The notes under the pieces were generated by a model, which was not told where the DNA came from, did not search any database, and saw only the letters and a list, made by a program, of their open reading frames with translations. The position numbers were made by a program, and so were the translations under genes. Of a stretch of DNA of 64,000 bases, positions 42,429 through 51,807 are shown in pieces. Each line of letters opens with the position of its first letter. The stretch's first letter is position 1. This stretch comes from Paulinella micropora (Eukaryota; Cercozoa; Imbricatea; Euglyphida; Paulinellidae). The DNA lies in assembly GCA_019918135.1 (NCBI GenBank), contig WBZZ01003859.1:85683-149682 (forward strand). Direction: 5' to 3'.

Positions 42429-43271
42429 TTACAAAAATCGTTTATTAAAATTTTGCCTAAGTTCGTCCGATACCGCATCAACATACAAAAAGTTAAACCT
42501 CTCTTTCGTCGCCTCGTGATATTTTTCAATGAAGTAGTCTAAATCATAACCGAGGTCCAAATGTTTATACACGAGTTCAATTTTATCCTGAGACTGACCA
42601 GGAAAAATAAGGAGGTAGTCGAGCTGTTTGATGGCTTCAGGCTTCATGTCGTTTAGATACTGCGAGCTCATAATCACTTTTGACTTGTAGTGCCTATTTT
42701 TTTTCAACAGGTCGCTCACGGACTTATCCCTTAAACCTGAGCCTAAATCATCTAACACGAACACGACTTCTGGTGTAATGTATTTGCTCGGTCTCGGGGC
42801 TTTCTCTTCTCCATCCTTTTTCTTCTCTTCCTCTTTTCCGAAATATAAAAACTTCGGCTTCGGTTCTTCTTGGTGGTCCTGTACAATCTCGCCTTCTTCT
42901 TGCTCTTCGTCCGGCTTGTTGAGCTTGTTTAACTCGTAATCAATCACGCTGTAGCCTTCCGTTTTCAAATATGTGTATATCGCCATCGGGTTTCCCTTCT
43001 TCTTGAAGTGCTTAACCATTTCTTTGTAGATGTGGTCCTTATGTATTTTGCTGGCTATAATAACAATGCGTGTCTTTTTGTCGGTCGTTCGTTTCAAGAT
43101 TTCGAACAGTGCGGTCGTCTTGCCGCTCTTCTTGCGAGCGAGAAGAAATATATTAGCAAAGCCTTCATCAAATAACTTGTAGCCCTTTGCGAGTTTTTCC
43201 CCTTCGCCGTTTTGCTTGACTGGTTTCACCTTTACATTATTGATTTTCTCCGTGTATGAGCTTTTTTTCAA
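42429..43271 (-). CDS. Genome-packaging ATPase (FtsK/HerA, A32-like)
   Basis: An intact 280-codon gene. It shows Walker A (FLLARKKSGKTTALFEIL), a charged insertion of about 50 residues rich in Glu/Lys, Walker B (EVVFVLDDLGSGLRD) and a sensor-like stretch (KVIMSSQYLNDMKPEAIKQL). These fit the viral A32-like packaging ATPases that pump DNA into the capsid. The open frame begins at a TTG and no in-frame ATG precedes the Walker A. The start may be non-AUG or an upstream frame may be joined by a lost base. The gene is preceded by the shared promoter-like motif. Confidence 0.88.
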   Translation of the reverse strand: MKKSSYTEKINNVKVKPVKQNGEGEKLAKGYKLFDEGFANIFLLARKKSGKTTALFEILKRTTDKKTRIVIIASKIHKDHIYKEMVKHFKKKGNPMAIYTYLKTEGYSVIDYELNKLNKPDEEQEEGEIVQDHQEEPKPKFLYFGKEEEKKKDGEEKAPRPSKYITPEVVFVLDDLGSGLRDKSVSDLLKKNRHYKSKVIMSSQYLNDMKPEAIKQLDYLLIFPGQSQDKIELVYKHLDLGYDLDYFIEKYHEATKERFNFLYVDAVSDELRQNFNKRFL

Positions 43272-43297
43272 AAACCTCCTACAACCTCAAAAACACT
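43262..43297 (-). promoter_or_regulatory. Shared upstream motif, copy 3 (ATPase gene)
   Basis: Minus strand TTTTTGAGGTTGTAGGAGG is followed by TTTTTGAAAAAAAGC, overlapping the apparent start of the ATPase frame. It is nearly identical to the capsid-gene copy. Confidence 0.6.
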
Positions 43298-43374
43298 TTT
43301 ATATATTCTAAAATATATTTTTGTTTTAATCACTTACCACAACGGAGGGGGTGCGGGGGCTTGCCCCTGCTATA

Positions 43375-43746
43375 TTAGCCAAGAAATTCTAAACAAATAA
43401 CAATTCTTCCAGCTAGCTGGTCAGTCTCGATATTACCGCTGTCTGATTTAAGCACTTTAAAAGTGTGAACCCCGTCAGACCAACCTACTACTCCTAAGTT
43501 GTAGCCGAGATTTGAAATGTTTGCCGTGGTGCTGTCTGCGAATGTGCCAATAATCCCGATGCGGTCCATATAAAGGATTTTTATTTTCGTCTCGGCCGCA
43601 TTGTTCATGTAGTGGATAAACTTAACATTCATTCTAGTCGGCGTAAAGTTCATTTGAATGTTTTTGTCAAATGTCTTGCTACCATTAACCCCGCCTGGAA
43701 AATCATTACTCAGAAAAATAATCCGCTGATATTTATAGTCCGTCAT
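43375..43746 (-). CDS. Small beta-rich protein, probable virion component
   Basis: An intact 123-codon gene starting MTDYKYQRIIFLSNDFPGGV. It is predicted mostly beta by eye, ending with QLAGRIVICLEFLG. No catalytic motif. It sits between the ATPase and the membrane protein in the structural cluster, so a minor capsid or cement role is reasonable, but the family is unknown to me. Confidence 0.55.
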   Translation of the reverse strand: MTDYKYQRIIFLSNDFPGGVNGSKTFDKNIQMNFTPTRMNVKFIHYMNNAAETKIKILYMDRIGIIGTFADSTTANISNLGYNLGVVGWSDGVHTFKVLKSDSGNIETDQLAGRIVICLEFLG

Positions 43747-43787
43747 CGTGATGCCGCTCCATATTACTACTCATAAACTTTTTATTA

Positions 43788-43994
43788 ATGAATATTTCTG
43801 CTCGGTCCGCCTGTGATTTCTATTCTCGGGTCAGCGAAAAAAATAATGAAAGTTGTCTTTATTGTATTCAAAAAGGATGCGTGTATAAGCAGATGAGTGA
43901 TTGGTGTGTTAGTTTTGATGAAGCAATTCCGCTAATCTGTTCAAATGATGCTTCGTGGTATAAAATATATTTGTACGAGTGCTCATTTCTTTGA
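43788..43994 (+). CDS. Small Cys-rich ORF, doubtful
   Basis: A 68-codon plus-strand frame in an otherwise unassigned gap between minus-strand genes. It contains CLYCIQKGCVYK and several Trp/Tyr, unlike random AT-rich translation. ATG start at 43,788. A zinc-binding small protein is possible; there is no family match I can name. Confidence 0.3.
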   Translation: MNISARSACDFYSRVSEKNNESCLYCIQKGCVYKQMSDWCVSFDEAIPLICSNDASWYKIYLYECSFL

Positions 43995-44032
43995 ACTAGA
44001 AGGTGATGGAAGGCAAATGCAGATGAGCAAGG

Positions 44033-44320
44033 TTAAAATACCGCGTACGTGTTAGCAACCTCGCACGGCAAGTTCTTTTCAGACAGCCTCACGATACAAA
44101 GGGTTATGATCGCGATCATGATACCCATTTGAAATAAGTATTTAATAAGACGGCTGTCAGTTTTTCGCTTAGTCATACAACAGTCCCAGTTGTCTTCGTA
44201 TTCATGGTCTAATTTTTTTTCCTGCTTAATTTGGACGTCTAGCACGCGATTCTTCAACTCGGGTGTCAGTTCGCCATCTACTTCTATGATTGGAGGTGGC
44301 GGATGTAATCTAGGGGGCAT
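44033..44320 (-). CDS. Small membrane protein
   Basis: An intact 95-codon gene overlapping the end of the fibre gene by 11 bases. It has a Pro-rich N-terminus (MPPRLHPPPPIIEVDGE), an acidic linker with a CC pair, and then a hydrophobic segment (LFQMGIMIAIITLCIVRL) that should span a membrane. A Cys near the C-terminus remains. The KTDSRLIKYLFQ lead-in and C-terminal Cys recur in small virion membrane proteins of this viral class as I know them. A role in an internal membrane or entry is inferred. Confidence 0.6.
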   Translation of the reverse strand: MPPRLHPPPPIIEVDGELTPELKNRVLDVQIKQEKKLDHEYEDNWDCCMTKRKTDSRLIKYLFQMGIMIAIITLCIVRLSEKNLPCEVANTYAVF

Positions 44321-47300
44321 TTGGAGGAAATACGACTGCTCTGATTTCTGCTAATTGGTTTGTTTGGTCTTGTAATATATTAAGTAAAGTTTTATTTTCT
44401 TTTTCTAAATTAACTACTTTTTCCGCCATGTGTTGAAAAGCACTAACCAGTATTGTTATAAAATTCGTGTATTCTATTCCTTCAATGTTTTCGTCATCGC
44501 CTATTTTCATACTCGTAGTATCAACAAACTCTGGAAATATTTTTTTAACTTCATCAGCAATACACCCACAATTCTTTTTTTCTTTCTTCTCATCTGTTTT
44601 CCAATAATACGAACAACAATTTAGTTTCATTAATTTATCGCAACAATCGCCACATTCTAATGTTTTGATATCCGCCTTCAATCTCCTGTCTGACGAGTAG
44701 CCCCAACCGCCTCCTGGGGTCATATAATTATAAGCCCCAGAAGGTTCTCCATTTGAATTTGTGGTACACCAAACATAAAGTTGTGAGCCACTATGACCAA
44801 TGAAACCGCGGTTATTAGCATTATTACCCGACCTTAATAAAATCATAGGTTCATTAGGATATCCTGACCTTGACATTCCTATTTGGACGGAAGTAGAAGA
44901 ACCGAGCGAAGGAACATATAACCCACCTGAATTAATCTGTGCTCGCCAAGTAGAGCCAGCTGTTTGAAAGTGTATGTCGCCATACTCTCTAATAATAATA
45001 TAATTAGCATTTCTTTGACAAAATATGCCGTGGTTATCGTCACCCCATCTTATTCCACAAGTTGATGTCGTGCCGTCCGAAAAGTAAAGTTGAGAGCCTG
45101 TATTAGTCATTGTAATACTTTGAGCGGAAGAAATACCAGCATTTGCGGTTATCACTCCACTCGCCGTCGCCGTTGTTGTACTTATCCCAGCATTCGCCAT
45201 TAATAGTCCTGCTGTGCTTATGTTCATCGCCTCAGACCAAGTTATATTGTTTCCAACCGTTGTTCCTGAATTATAATTAAAAGCGAGTTTGCCACCTTTT
45301 GAAATTAGAAAGTTTGAACTGCTGTTGCTTGATTTCCAGTTTGAACCATCATAATAAGCATCAAAAACTAAGTTTATATTGTCCGAGCTCCAGTTTAATA
45401 ATTGGAATGTGGGATAAACTGAATTATGAACGAAGGCTTGTATGTGCGGTCCATTTACATTAGATGCTGTGCCGTATAACTCTAAGCCCCCTGTCGCACC
45501 TGTTCCTTTTGAATTTCTACCTACTATACACGGGACCCCTAATGAAGTTGCTAATATTCCGCTCAATTCTTTTGTTCCTGCTATGGTTAATTTCACATTC
45601 TGCCCTTCTAGTGTATCTACATAACCTTTTGTCGCCCCGTCTGTTGAAGCCGATGGAGTTCCCACATTTGACAAAATTTGACTTTTCATATCAAGCCCCG
45701 CATTTGCCGTTATCAATCCGCTGGCCGTTAATGTAGTTCCCGTTAATCCCGCACTAGCCGTTATCAATCCGCTAGCTGTTATGGCTCCGCTCGTGGTTAT
45801 TGAGTAGCCTGTCATATTTCTAACATTCGTATTAAATGTCTCATAATCAAAATACAAACTGGCTATACGGGGTTGACTTCTAAAAGAAGTTCCACCACTC
45901 CCAGTTTTATTTACTACGAAAATGATGTATCTAGCGGTAGCATTTGAAGCGGGTGTATATGTTTTAGTCGTTTGACTTGCCCAAGCCTGACCTGTCTGTG
46001 AATCCCATAAAGTATATGTTATATTGTCCGCACTTGTTCCTACATACCAAATACTCGGGGTTGTTTCAATGTAATTAGCAGACGAAGACCTAACATAATA
46101 ATTTTTATTCTATATGTCCTCCCAAGTCTATTTTTATATATTCGCCTGTGTACCCTATTCCTCCCCACGTATTTGTGGTTGCGGGAGTTCTGTTATAAAC
46201 TCCTGTTGTGTCGTTGTAGTATATAGCCGTAGTCCAATAATCGTTCTGGTCGGCATTAAAAGCATAATATGCTGGATTATATTCATTAGAAGCAGAAGCA
46301 ATAAACCCGCCTGAATTATTCGTCGTCATAGCCTGCGGGGCTGTGTATAGAGTAAAGCAGAAGCTCCATATTTTACATCGCCCGTCATTGTTCCACCCGA
46401 TAAAGCAAGAAAAGCCAGAGACCCTGTGGAATTTACCCAGTTTGAACCATTATATGTTAATAATTGTCCATTCGCTGGTGTCGTTATTATAACATCACTT
46501 AAAGCATCTATTGATTTAGTTCCTAGCCGTGTGTCAAAGTCTGTATTAGCCCTAGCGGTGGTATAGTATAAATTGGTTCCCTCTGCTAAGTTGGTGGTGC
46601 TCTTGGTCGCCAGTCTCGTATCGAAGTCTGTATTTGCTCTGGCTGTCGTATAATAAAGGTTTGTTCCCTCGGCTAAGTTTGTCGTTGATTTTGTAGCCAG
46701 TCGTGTGTCAAAGTTTGAATTATCTCGTGCGGTCGTGTAATATAGATTTGTTCCCTCTGCTAAGTTTGTTGTTGATTTAGTGGCTAGTTGAGTCAAACCT
46801 AGCATTAGTATAGTAAAGATTAGTCCCCTCTGCTAAGTTAGTGGTTGATTTTAAAGCCAGCCGTGTGTCAAAATCCGTATTTGCTCTGGCTGTCGTATAG
46901 TAAAGGTTTGTTCCCTCGGCTAAGTTAGTAGTTGATTTAGTGGCGAGCCGTGTGTCAAAGTCTGTATTTGCTCTCGCGGTGGTGTAGTATAAGTTAGTGC
47001 CCTCGGCTAAGTTAGTGGTTGATTTTGTTGCTAATTGAGTGTCAAATCTAGCATTGGTGTAATGTAAGTTTGTTCCTTCTGCTAAATTGGCGGTTGATTT
47101 GAGTGCTAGCAGTGTGTCAAAGTCTGTATTTGCTCTGGCTGTCGTATAGTAAAGGGCCGGGTTTGTTCCCTCGGCTAAGTTAGTAGTTGATTTAGTAGCT
47201 AGCCGTGTGTCAAAGTCTGTATTTGCTCTCGCAGTGGTGTAATATAGATTGGTTCCCTCTGCTAAGTTGGTGGTGCTCTTAGTTGCCAATTGACTATCAA

Positions 47301-48160
47301 AATCTTGCTGTGGTGTAATATAAGTTAGTCCCTTCTTTCAAATCTGTGGTGCTTTTGGTTGCGAGCCTTGTGTCAAAATCCGTATTTGCTCTGGCTGTCG
47401 TATAGTAAAGGTTTGTTCCCTCTGCTAAGTTAGTAGTTGATTTAGTGGCTAGCCGTGTGTCAAATCTCGCGGTGGTATAATATAGATTAGTTCCTTCTGC
47501 TAAGTTGGTGGTTGATTTAGTTGCTAGCCGTGTATCAAAAGCATCATCAAATGTCGCGGTGGTTATGATTGAAGAAACCAATATCGTATTTAGTAAATTA
47601 ACTCCTGTTATGTTCAAATACCCTCCCATATTAATATTGCCGAATTCATCAACATTTATCGGAAAGGTTTTATTTACCCAGTTTATTGAATTATATGTTA
47701 GATAACTATTCATCGCTATTGGTGCGGTTATGACATCAGATAGTGTGTCAATTGACCCCAGGGTGGTATTCCTCCATTTACCATCCACATCATTATAAGT
47801 TAAGTATTGCCCGACAGTTGGTGCGGACACCATTGTATCTGTCAAATTGTATAATCTGGTTTGGTGTGGATTGCTTGTATTAGAGCGGTGTTGAGTTGAG
47901 GCTTTAACCTCGTCATTGTCACTCACCCGTTGCTCTGTGTAGTATAAATTTTTTCCTTCTTTAACGTCCGCCGTGCTTTTGGTAGCCAGTCGTGTGTCAA
48001 ATCGACCGTCAGTAAAATAAAGATTTACAGGGTCAGCATCTTCTGGCACCCTGTCTGTATTTAAGCCCGTAATATTAGTGTTCGTTAGGTCTAAGTTTGC
48101 GATTGAAAGACTATCTGTGGAGATTTCATTAAGACCTAATAAACTCTTGAATTGGCTCAT
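44310..48160 (-). pseudogene. Giant tail-fibre-like protein with 28-residue repeats, discoidin-like region and S74 chaperone end
   Basis: Five consecutive frames make one gene of about 1,280 codons, start MSQFKSLLGLNEISTDSLSI at 48,160. After an N-terminal part with DPVNLYFTDGRFD and SNPHQTRLYNLTDT, about a dozen repeats of the LATKSTTNLAEGTNLYYTTA type occur every 84 bases (46,530-47,530 and once near 47,950). Next comes a beta domain (46,329 to about 45,860) with YTGEYIKIDLGG resembling F5/8 type C (discoidin) modules, which bind glycans. The last frame (44,310-45,857) has SG.ITASAG-type repeats and ends with SSDRRLKADIKTLE and a coiled coil, the signature of a peptidase S74 intramolecular chaperone. 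It is built like a phage tail fibre for host attachment. Frameshifts lie near 47,290, 46,790, 46,327, 46,106 and 45,858. Confidence 0.8.
46530..47530 (-). repeat. 84-base coding tandem repeat in the fibre gene
   Basis: Twelve or so units encode (D)TRLATKSTTNLAEGTNLYYT-type modules. Adjacent units differ mainly at silent positions. Some units have small indels, which cause the local frame changes. Confidence 0.9.
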
Positions 48161-48236
48161 TCTATATTTTAAGAAATTGTTTATTAATAAAAACTAAATA
48201 ATATTATTTTGTATATTAATATAAACAAGTCATAAA
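48161..48236. promoter_or_regulatory. Divergent promoter between fibre gene and charged-protein gene
   Basis: Seventy-six very AT-rich bases separate the two start codons. They include TTTTGTATATTAATATAAAC on the plus strand, which is TATA-like. Confidence 0.35.
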
Positions 48237-48758
48237 ATGCCGAGAGGTAATAGAGAGGTTGCGATGAAGAACCTCGAAAAGGGTTGGGAGGCGAAGAAGA
48301 AACAGGCTAAGCAGAGAAAGGTTGAGAGGGCTCGTGAGCTACTGGCAGAGGAAGAGGCTAAAAATGTGAAAGAAATGACTGATGAACAGCGGATGGACCA
48401 CATTACTAAGAAGCAGTTGGCTAAGGATATGATTGATGGCAGAGATGGTGAGCAGATTGAGGAAAGCAGTTCGGACGAGGAAGAGGTCGAACACGACTTT
48501 GTTGATATCGTCGCCCGACGGGTTGCGGGAATGAAACTTAAGACTAAACAGAAGAATGCTAAGAAAGCGGTAAAAAAGAAACTGCCTGAACTAGAAGAAA
48601 GCGAGAGTGAGAGTGAGGAAAGCGAGGAAGAGGAAGAGCCTAAACCTAAGAAAGGATGGAAGAAGACTGGCAGTGTTAATGTCAATGTTTATGCGGGACA
48701 ACCAGAGAAGTCAAAAAAAGAAAACAATGATACATCTAAAATTTTTCTCAAGTTCTAA
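48237..48758 (+). CDS. Charged coiled-coil protein
   Basis: An intact 173-codon gene starting MPRGNREVAMKNLEKGWEAK. It is Lys/Glu-rich, with a helical N-terminal half, a Ser/Asp/Glu block (EESSSDEEEVEHDF), a second acidic block and a basic PKPKKGWKKTG. The end is polar. No domain recognised; the composition suggests a DNA- or histone-like interacting protein or scaffold. Genes of this kind are common beside the integrase in related elements, but I cannot name the family. Confidence 0.6.
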   Translation: MPRGNREVAMKNLEKGWEAKKKQAKQRKVERARELLAEEEAKNVKEMTDEQRMDHITKKQLAKDMIDGRDGEQIEESSSDEEEVEHDFVDIVARRVAGMKLKTKQKNAKKAVKKKLPELEESESESEESEEEEEPKPKKGWKKTGSVNVNVYAGQPEKSKKENNDTSKIFLKF

Positions 48759-48812
48759 ATATAGTTAATAAACAGTATAAAAAATTTACCGCTCGATGTC
48801 CGTTTTCACATT

Positions 48813-48944
48813 ATGGAGTATCTATATAATCGTTTTGAGTATGACTTCAATAGTTGCTATGTGTGTGGACTAACTCTGTGCTTAGCTAACAGACAGATTA
48901 CAGCAATTGATGATATATACATTCGACCGATTTTATACTTATGA
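48813..48944 (+). CDS. Very small CxxC ORF, doubtful
   Basis: 43 codons starting MEYLYNRFEYDFNSCYVCGL. Too short for confidence. It lies in the gap between the charged-protein gene and the integrase. Confidence 0.25.
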   Translation: MEYLYNRFEYDFNSCYVCGLTLCLANRQITAIDDIYIRPILYL

Positions 48945-49034
48945 GTTTTGTTCTAATTATTGTTTTGAACTAGAAAAAAAGAAAGATTAATATATAAGGA
49001 TACAGCATTAGGTGTCATTAAGTATTAGAAGGCG

Positions 49035-50040
49035 ATGGACCACAAACATAGCAATCCACAAAACAATGAACCCGGAGGTGATGAAGAACCCGGAGGTGCG
49101 GAGGATGAGGATGAAAGAAAGGAACAACAAGCTCTTGAAATCCACTATCAGAAGAGATTACCGACTGATAAATGGAATACAATATGGTCGGACAAACCAC
49201 TAAAGCAAGTTTTTGTAGACCTTGCCGATATGTCAAAACTAAAAGACAAGAAAGGAAATAAATGCTATGCTTGGATGTTGTTTTGGATAGACACACACAG
49301 CCGATTCTTAATTATTAAACCGCTTAAAAATAAAACGGCTAAGGAAGTTTATTTAGCTTTAAAATCTATACCGTACACTCCGGAATCCATTACAACCGAC
49401 AGCGGAAGTGAATATAAAGGAATGGTTAAAGATTATTTTAGAGACAACAACGTCGAACATCGGACTGTTGAAATAGGAGACCATCGGGCGCTCGCAATCG
49501 TTGATCAGGTTATAAGAACAATACGGAGGTTGCTTGACATTTTATTCGAAACTAATGGAAACTTCGACTGGCTGACTTATATTGACGATATGGTGGATGC
49601 TTATAATATGCGATTTCATAGAACGATTAAAGCCCGACCGATAGATGTATTTAAGGGTGTAAATAAAAATAACAACGAATTCAACGGGACGGGTTAGTAG
49701 ACGAATTCGAAAAAGGTGATAGGGTGCGAAAGGAATTAAAAGGAATTTATTTTCTAAAGGCGGCAAGCAATACAGCAAACAAATTTATACAGTCGTAGGG
49801 CGTTCTGGTTTCAAGTTGATACTCAATTCAGACGAGCTAGTAAGCACCCGGGAATTGTTAAAGACCAAATTTGACAAACCGGCTGACGAAGAAAAACAAA
49901 TTAACGAGCAAGTTAAAGATTTAACAAAACAAAAGAAAACAAAGGAATTATTAAACAGTGAAGACATACAACCGGAGAATGTCAGGACTAGTCGGAGAGA
50001 AAGAAAAGCAAGAGTAATATTTAGATTTATAATTTATTAG
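49035..50040 (+). pseudogene. INT: Retroviral-type integrase of the viral element
   Basis: The first frame (49,035-49,697) has an acidic N-terminus, QVFVDLADMSKLKD (first Asp), a typical rve core (YAWMLFWIDTHSRFLIIKPL) and TTDSGSEYKGMVKDYF (second Asp). The third position is HRALAIVDQVIRTIRRLL, with Asp where Glu is usual. After 49,690 the frame changes: FEKGDRVRKELKG lies in a second frame, and YTVVGRSGFKLIL and a Lys-rich tail in a third (49,816-50,040). Together these look like the SH3/chromo-type C-terminal domain. Integrases of this class make 5-6 bp duplications, matching the 6 bp seen. Two frameshifts break the present copy. Confidence 0.85.
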
Positions 50041-50744
50041 ATTAAGCGGATTGGAAGTATCCAGACTATATCGCTGGTTCTCGCCTTCAACGACCTGCTG
50101 ATGGCTGTAATGGAATTGAAAATAATCATTTCGTTTTCTGCCCCGATACAGACAAGCAAATATTGTTTGTATTTTGGTTTATCGATTGTGGTGTTCACAT
50201 CTACGTGCGCGAAAAAAAAATCACCTGTTTTGAATTCTCTACCCTCGATAATTTCACGCATTTGCCCAAACTCACGATAAGTTTCGACTGACTTGTTCGA
50301 GTTAACAAAATTTCTCGAAACTTGTACGTATCTCTTATTCCGTGAAAAGAGATGGTTGATACCTTGATAAGAGTCACACCCGCGAGGAGCAGCGACGATC
50401 GGATCTTGGTTGGGTACGACAGGGTCAGGGGCGACGGGGGCTGGATCGACGAGGACGGGAGCAGGGTCTGGTTGGATGGGGTCGGGAGCAGGGTCTGGTT
50501 GGACGGGGTCGGGAGCAGGGTCTGGTTGGACGGGGACGGGAGCAGGGTCTGGTTGGACGGGGACGGGAGCAGGGTCTGGTTGGATGGGGATGGGAGCTGG
50601 AAGTTTTCCAAGCTGAGCACGTTTGAGAATGTTCGTAATCTCGGCCATCGACCCATTGCTTTCTAGATGCTTGAACAGCTCATCCTCTGCATCCCTTTTC
50701 TTCATCCCTGCTTCTCGACTTGGGAGATTTTGGGAGACTGACAT
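50037..50744 (-). CDS. Proline-rich repeat protein
   Basis: An intact 235-codon gene, convergent with the integrase and overlapping its end. Residues 1-50 are helical (MSVSQNLPSREAGMKKRDAE). Then follow about seven 10-residue PVQPDPAP-type repeats (about residues 52-115, 50,400-50,590), then a folded-looking C-terminal part with CDSYQGINHLFSRNKRYVQV, FKTGDFFFAHVDVN and a final IVWILPIRLI. It may be a virion or regulatory protein; no family recognised. The DNA repeat is 30 bases. Confidence 0.6.
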   Translation of the reverse strand: MSVSQNLPSREAGMKKRDAEDELFKHLESNGSMAEITNILKRAQLGKLPAPIPIQPDPAPVPVQPDPAPVPVQPDPAPDPVQPDPAPDPIQPDPAPVLVDPAPVAPDPVVPNQDPIVAAPRGCDSYQGINHLFSRNKRYVQVSRNFVNSNKSVETYREFGQMREIIEGREFKTGDFFFAHVDVNTTIDKPKYKQYLLVCIGAENEMIIFNSITAISRSLKARTSDIVWILPIRLI

Positions 50745-50824
50745 GTGATTTTAGTTTTGGCTGCTGTTTTTTTTAAAGCAATTTCCTTTTTTATTTAGAG
50801 ACCCTAAGGAATTTTAGACGTAAA

Positions 50825-51479
50825 ATGCGGTTATGTAGTCGGCCCGAATATCAAAAATGTATTCAGGGGGGTGGCAGCCAACTTCATCTGTACAAATGTA
50901 TTTGGGAGTACAGTCTTACGTGGACAACTTGTATCACTGTCAAAACCACTACTCTGCTACAAAAAATAGACAACAATTCGATAGCACTCACTCATCGTTC
51001 TGCTCCAGAAAGTGATGAAGACGTAGAGAGAAGAATAAAATAGAGGAGGAGAATAAACGACCTTCTTATTCAAGAAGGAAATTTGGAAAAATTAATCGGA
51101 GAAAACATATCAATCGATAAGCAAATAAAATCTCTTGAGGAAAAAAAGAAAAAATAATCAAGAGATAAAAGTACTACGTAACCACGTAAAAAAATTAAAA
51201 CAAGCAAGAGAAGATGTTGCTGTTTCAAAGCAAGCAACAAAACAATCTTCATTCTTGATACAAGAAATGACAAAATACAATAGTTGGATAAACACATGAC
51301 TAAACATAAAAGCGGGAATAACAACCGCAAATGATATAACTGACGTTTTGATGTTGATTACCAATAAACGAAAAAGATTGGATGAATCCATCTTATTGGT
51401 AAAACAAAAACAAAAACAACAACTACAACTACAACAACAACAACAACAACAACAACAACATCCTATGTCCACGGAATGA
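50825..51479 (+). pseudogene. Coiled-coil protein gene, degraded
   Basis: ATG at 50,825 opens 72 codons ending RSAPESDEDVERRIK and an in-frame TAG. The same frame continues with INDLLIQEGNLEKLIGENIS to an A run where the frame shifts (near 51,155). It then reads EIKVLRNHVKKLKQARE, an in-frame TGA near 51,297, and ITDVLMLITNKRKRLDE, then a Gln run and a stop at 51,479. The continuous coiled-coil character across the breaks argues for a once intact gene of about 215 codons. Last gene before the right TIR. Confidence 0.5.
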
Positions 51480-51632
51480 CCCCTTGGCAGGTAGTGTCTA
51501 AAACTAGCTTGTCTTATAACTGTGTTTTCAAACACTAAAATCCAAAAAAACCAAACAAAAAAATATACAAAGAAATTTTTTCTTTTTAGGCGTTGACTTC
51601 ATTGCTTTATTTTCTCTTTCCGCTTTTCAGGT

Positions 51633-51801
51633 AATTCCTTTTTAATTTCTCTTCTATTTCTCTCTTTCGTCCATAGCTGTATTTCCTTCGTCAATATGAT
51701 TTCTCTTCGATTTCTTATGATGATGAATTTGGAGCTTAACGACACTTTCGGGCTGGTATTTTTCTTAAAAAATACCTGCGAGAAAAGTGTAATTATCTTC
51801 T
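51633..51801. repeat. Right TIR of the viral element
   Basis: Reverse complement of 30,533-30,702. The outer end reads GTGTAATTATCTTCT. Confidence 0.92.
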
Positions 51802-51807
51802 GCTGAA
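51802..51807. repeat. Target-site duplication, right (GCTGAA)
   Basis: Identical to 30,527-30,532. Confidence 0.85.

Larger units (their letters stand above)
30533..51801. mobile_element. Endogenous Polinton-like virus / virophage-like element
   Basis: A 21,269 bp AT-rich unit with 170 bp terminal inverted repeats and a 6 bp target duplication. It encodes the hallmark set of this viral class: protein-primed family B DNA polymerase, retroviral-type integrase, packaging ATPase, adenovirus-type protease, double-jelly-roll-type major capsid protein and penton-like protein, plus fibre, lipase and small accessory genes. Gene order is mostly minus strand in the centre with plus-strand polymerase and integrase at the ends. 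Mavirus-type virophages share the same integrase and polymerase classes, but assignment to virophage versus Polinton-like virus needs phylogeny. Nearly all large genes have breaks, so it appears inactive. It is a protist-associated element judging by its host. Confidence 0.92.

Noticed and set aside
31469..51479. Stop-codon reassignment in the viral element
   Set aside because: In-frame TAA, TAG and TGA each occur once or twice inside genes, but intact genes end normally at all three, so decay is simpler.
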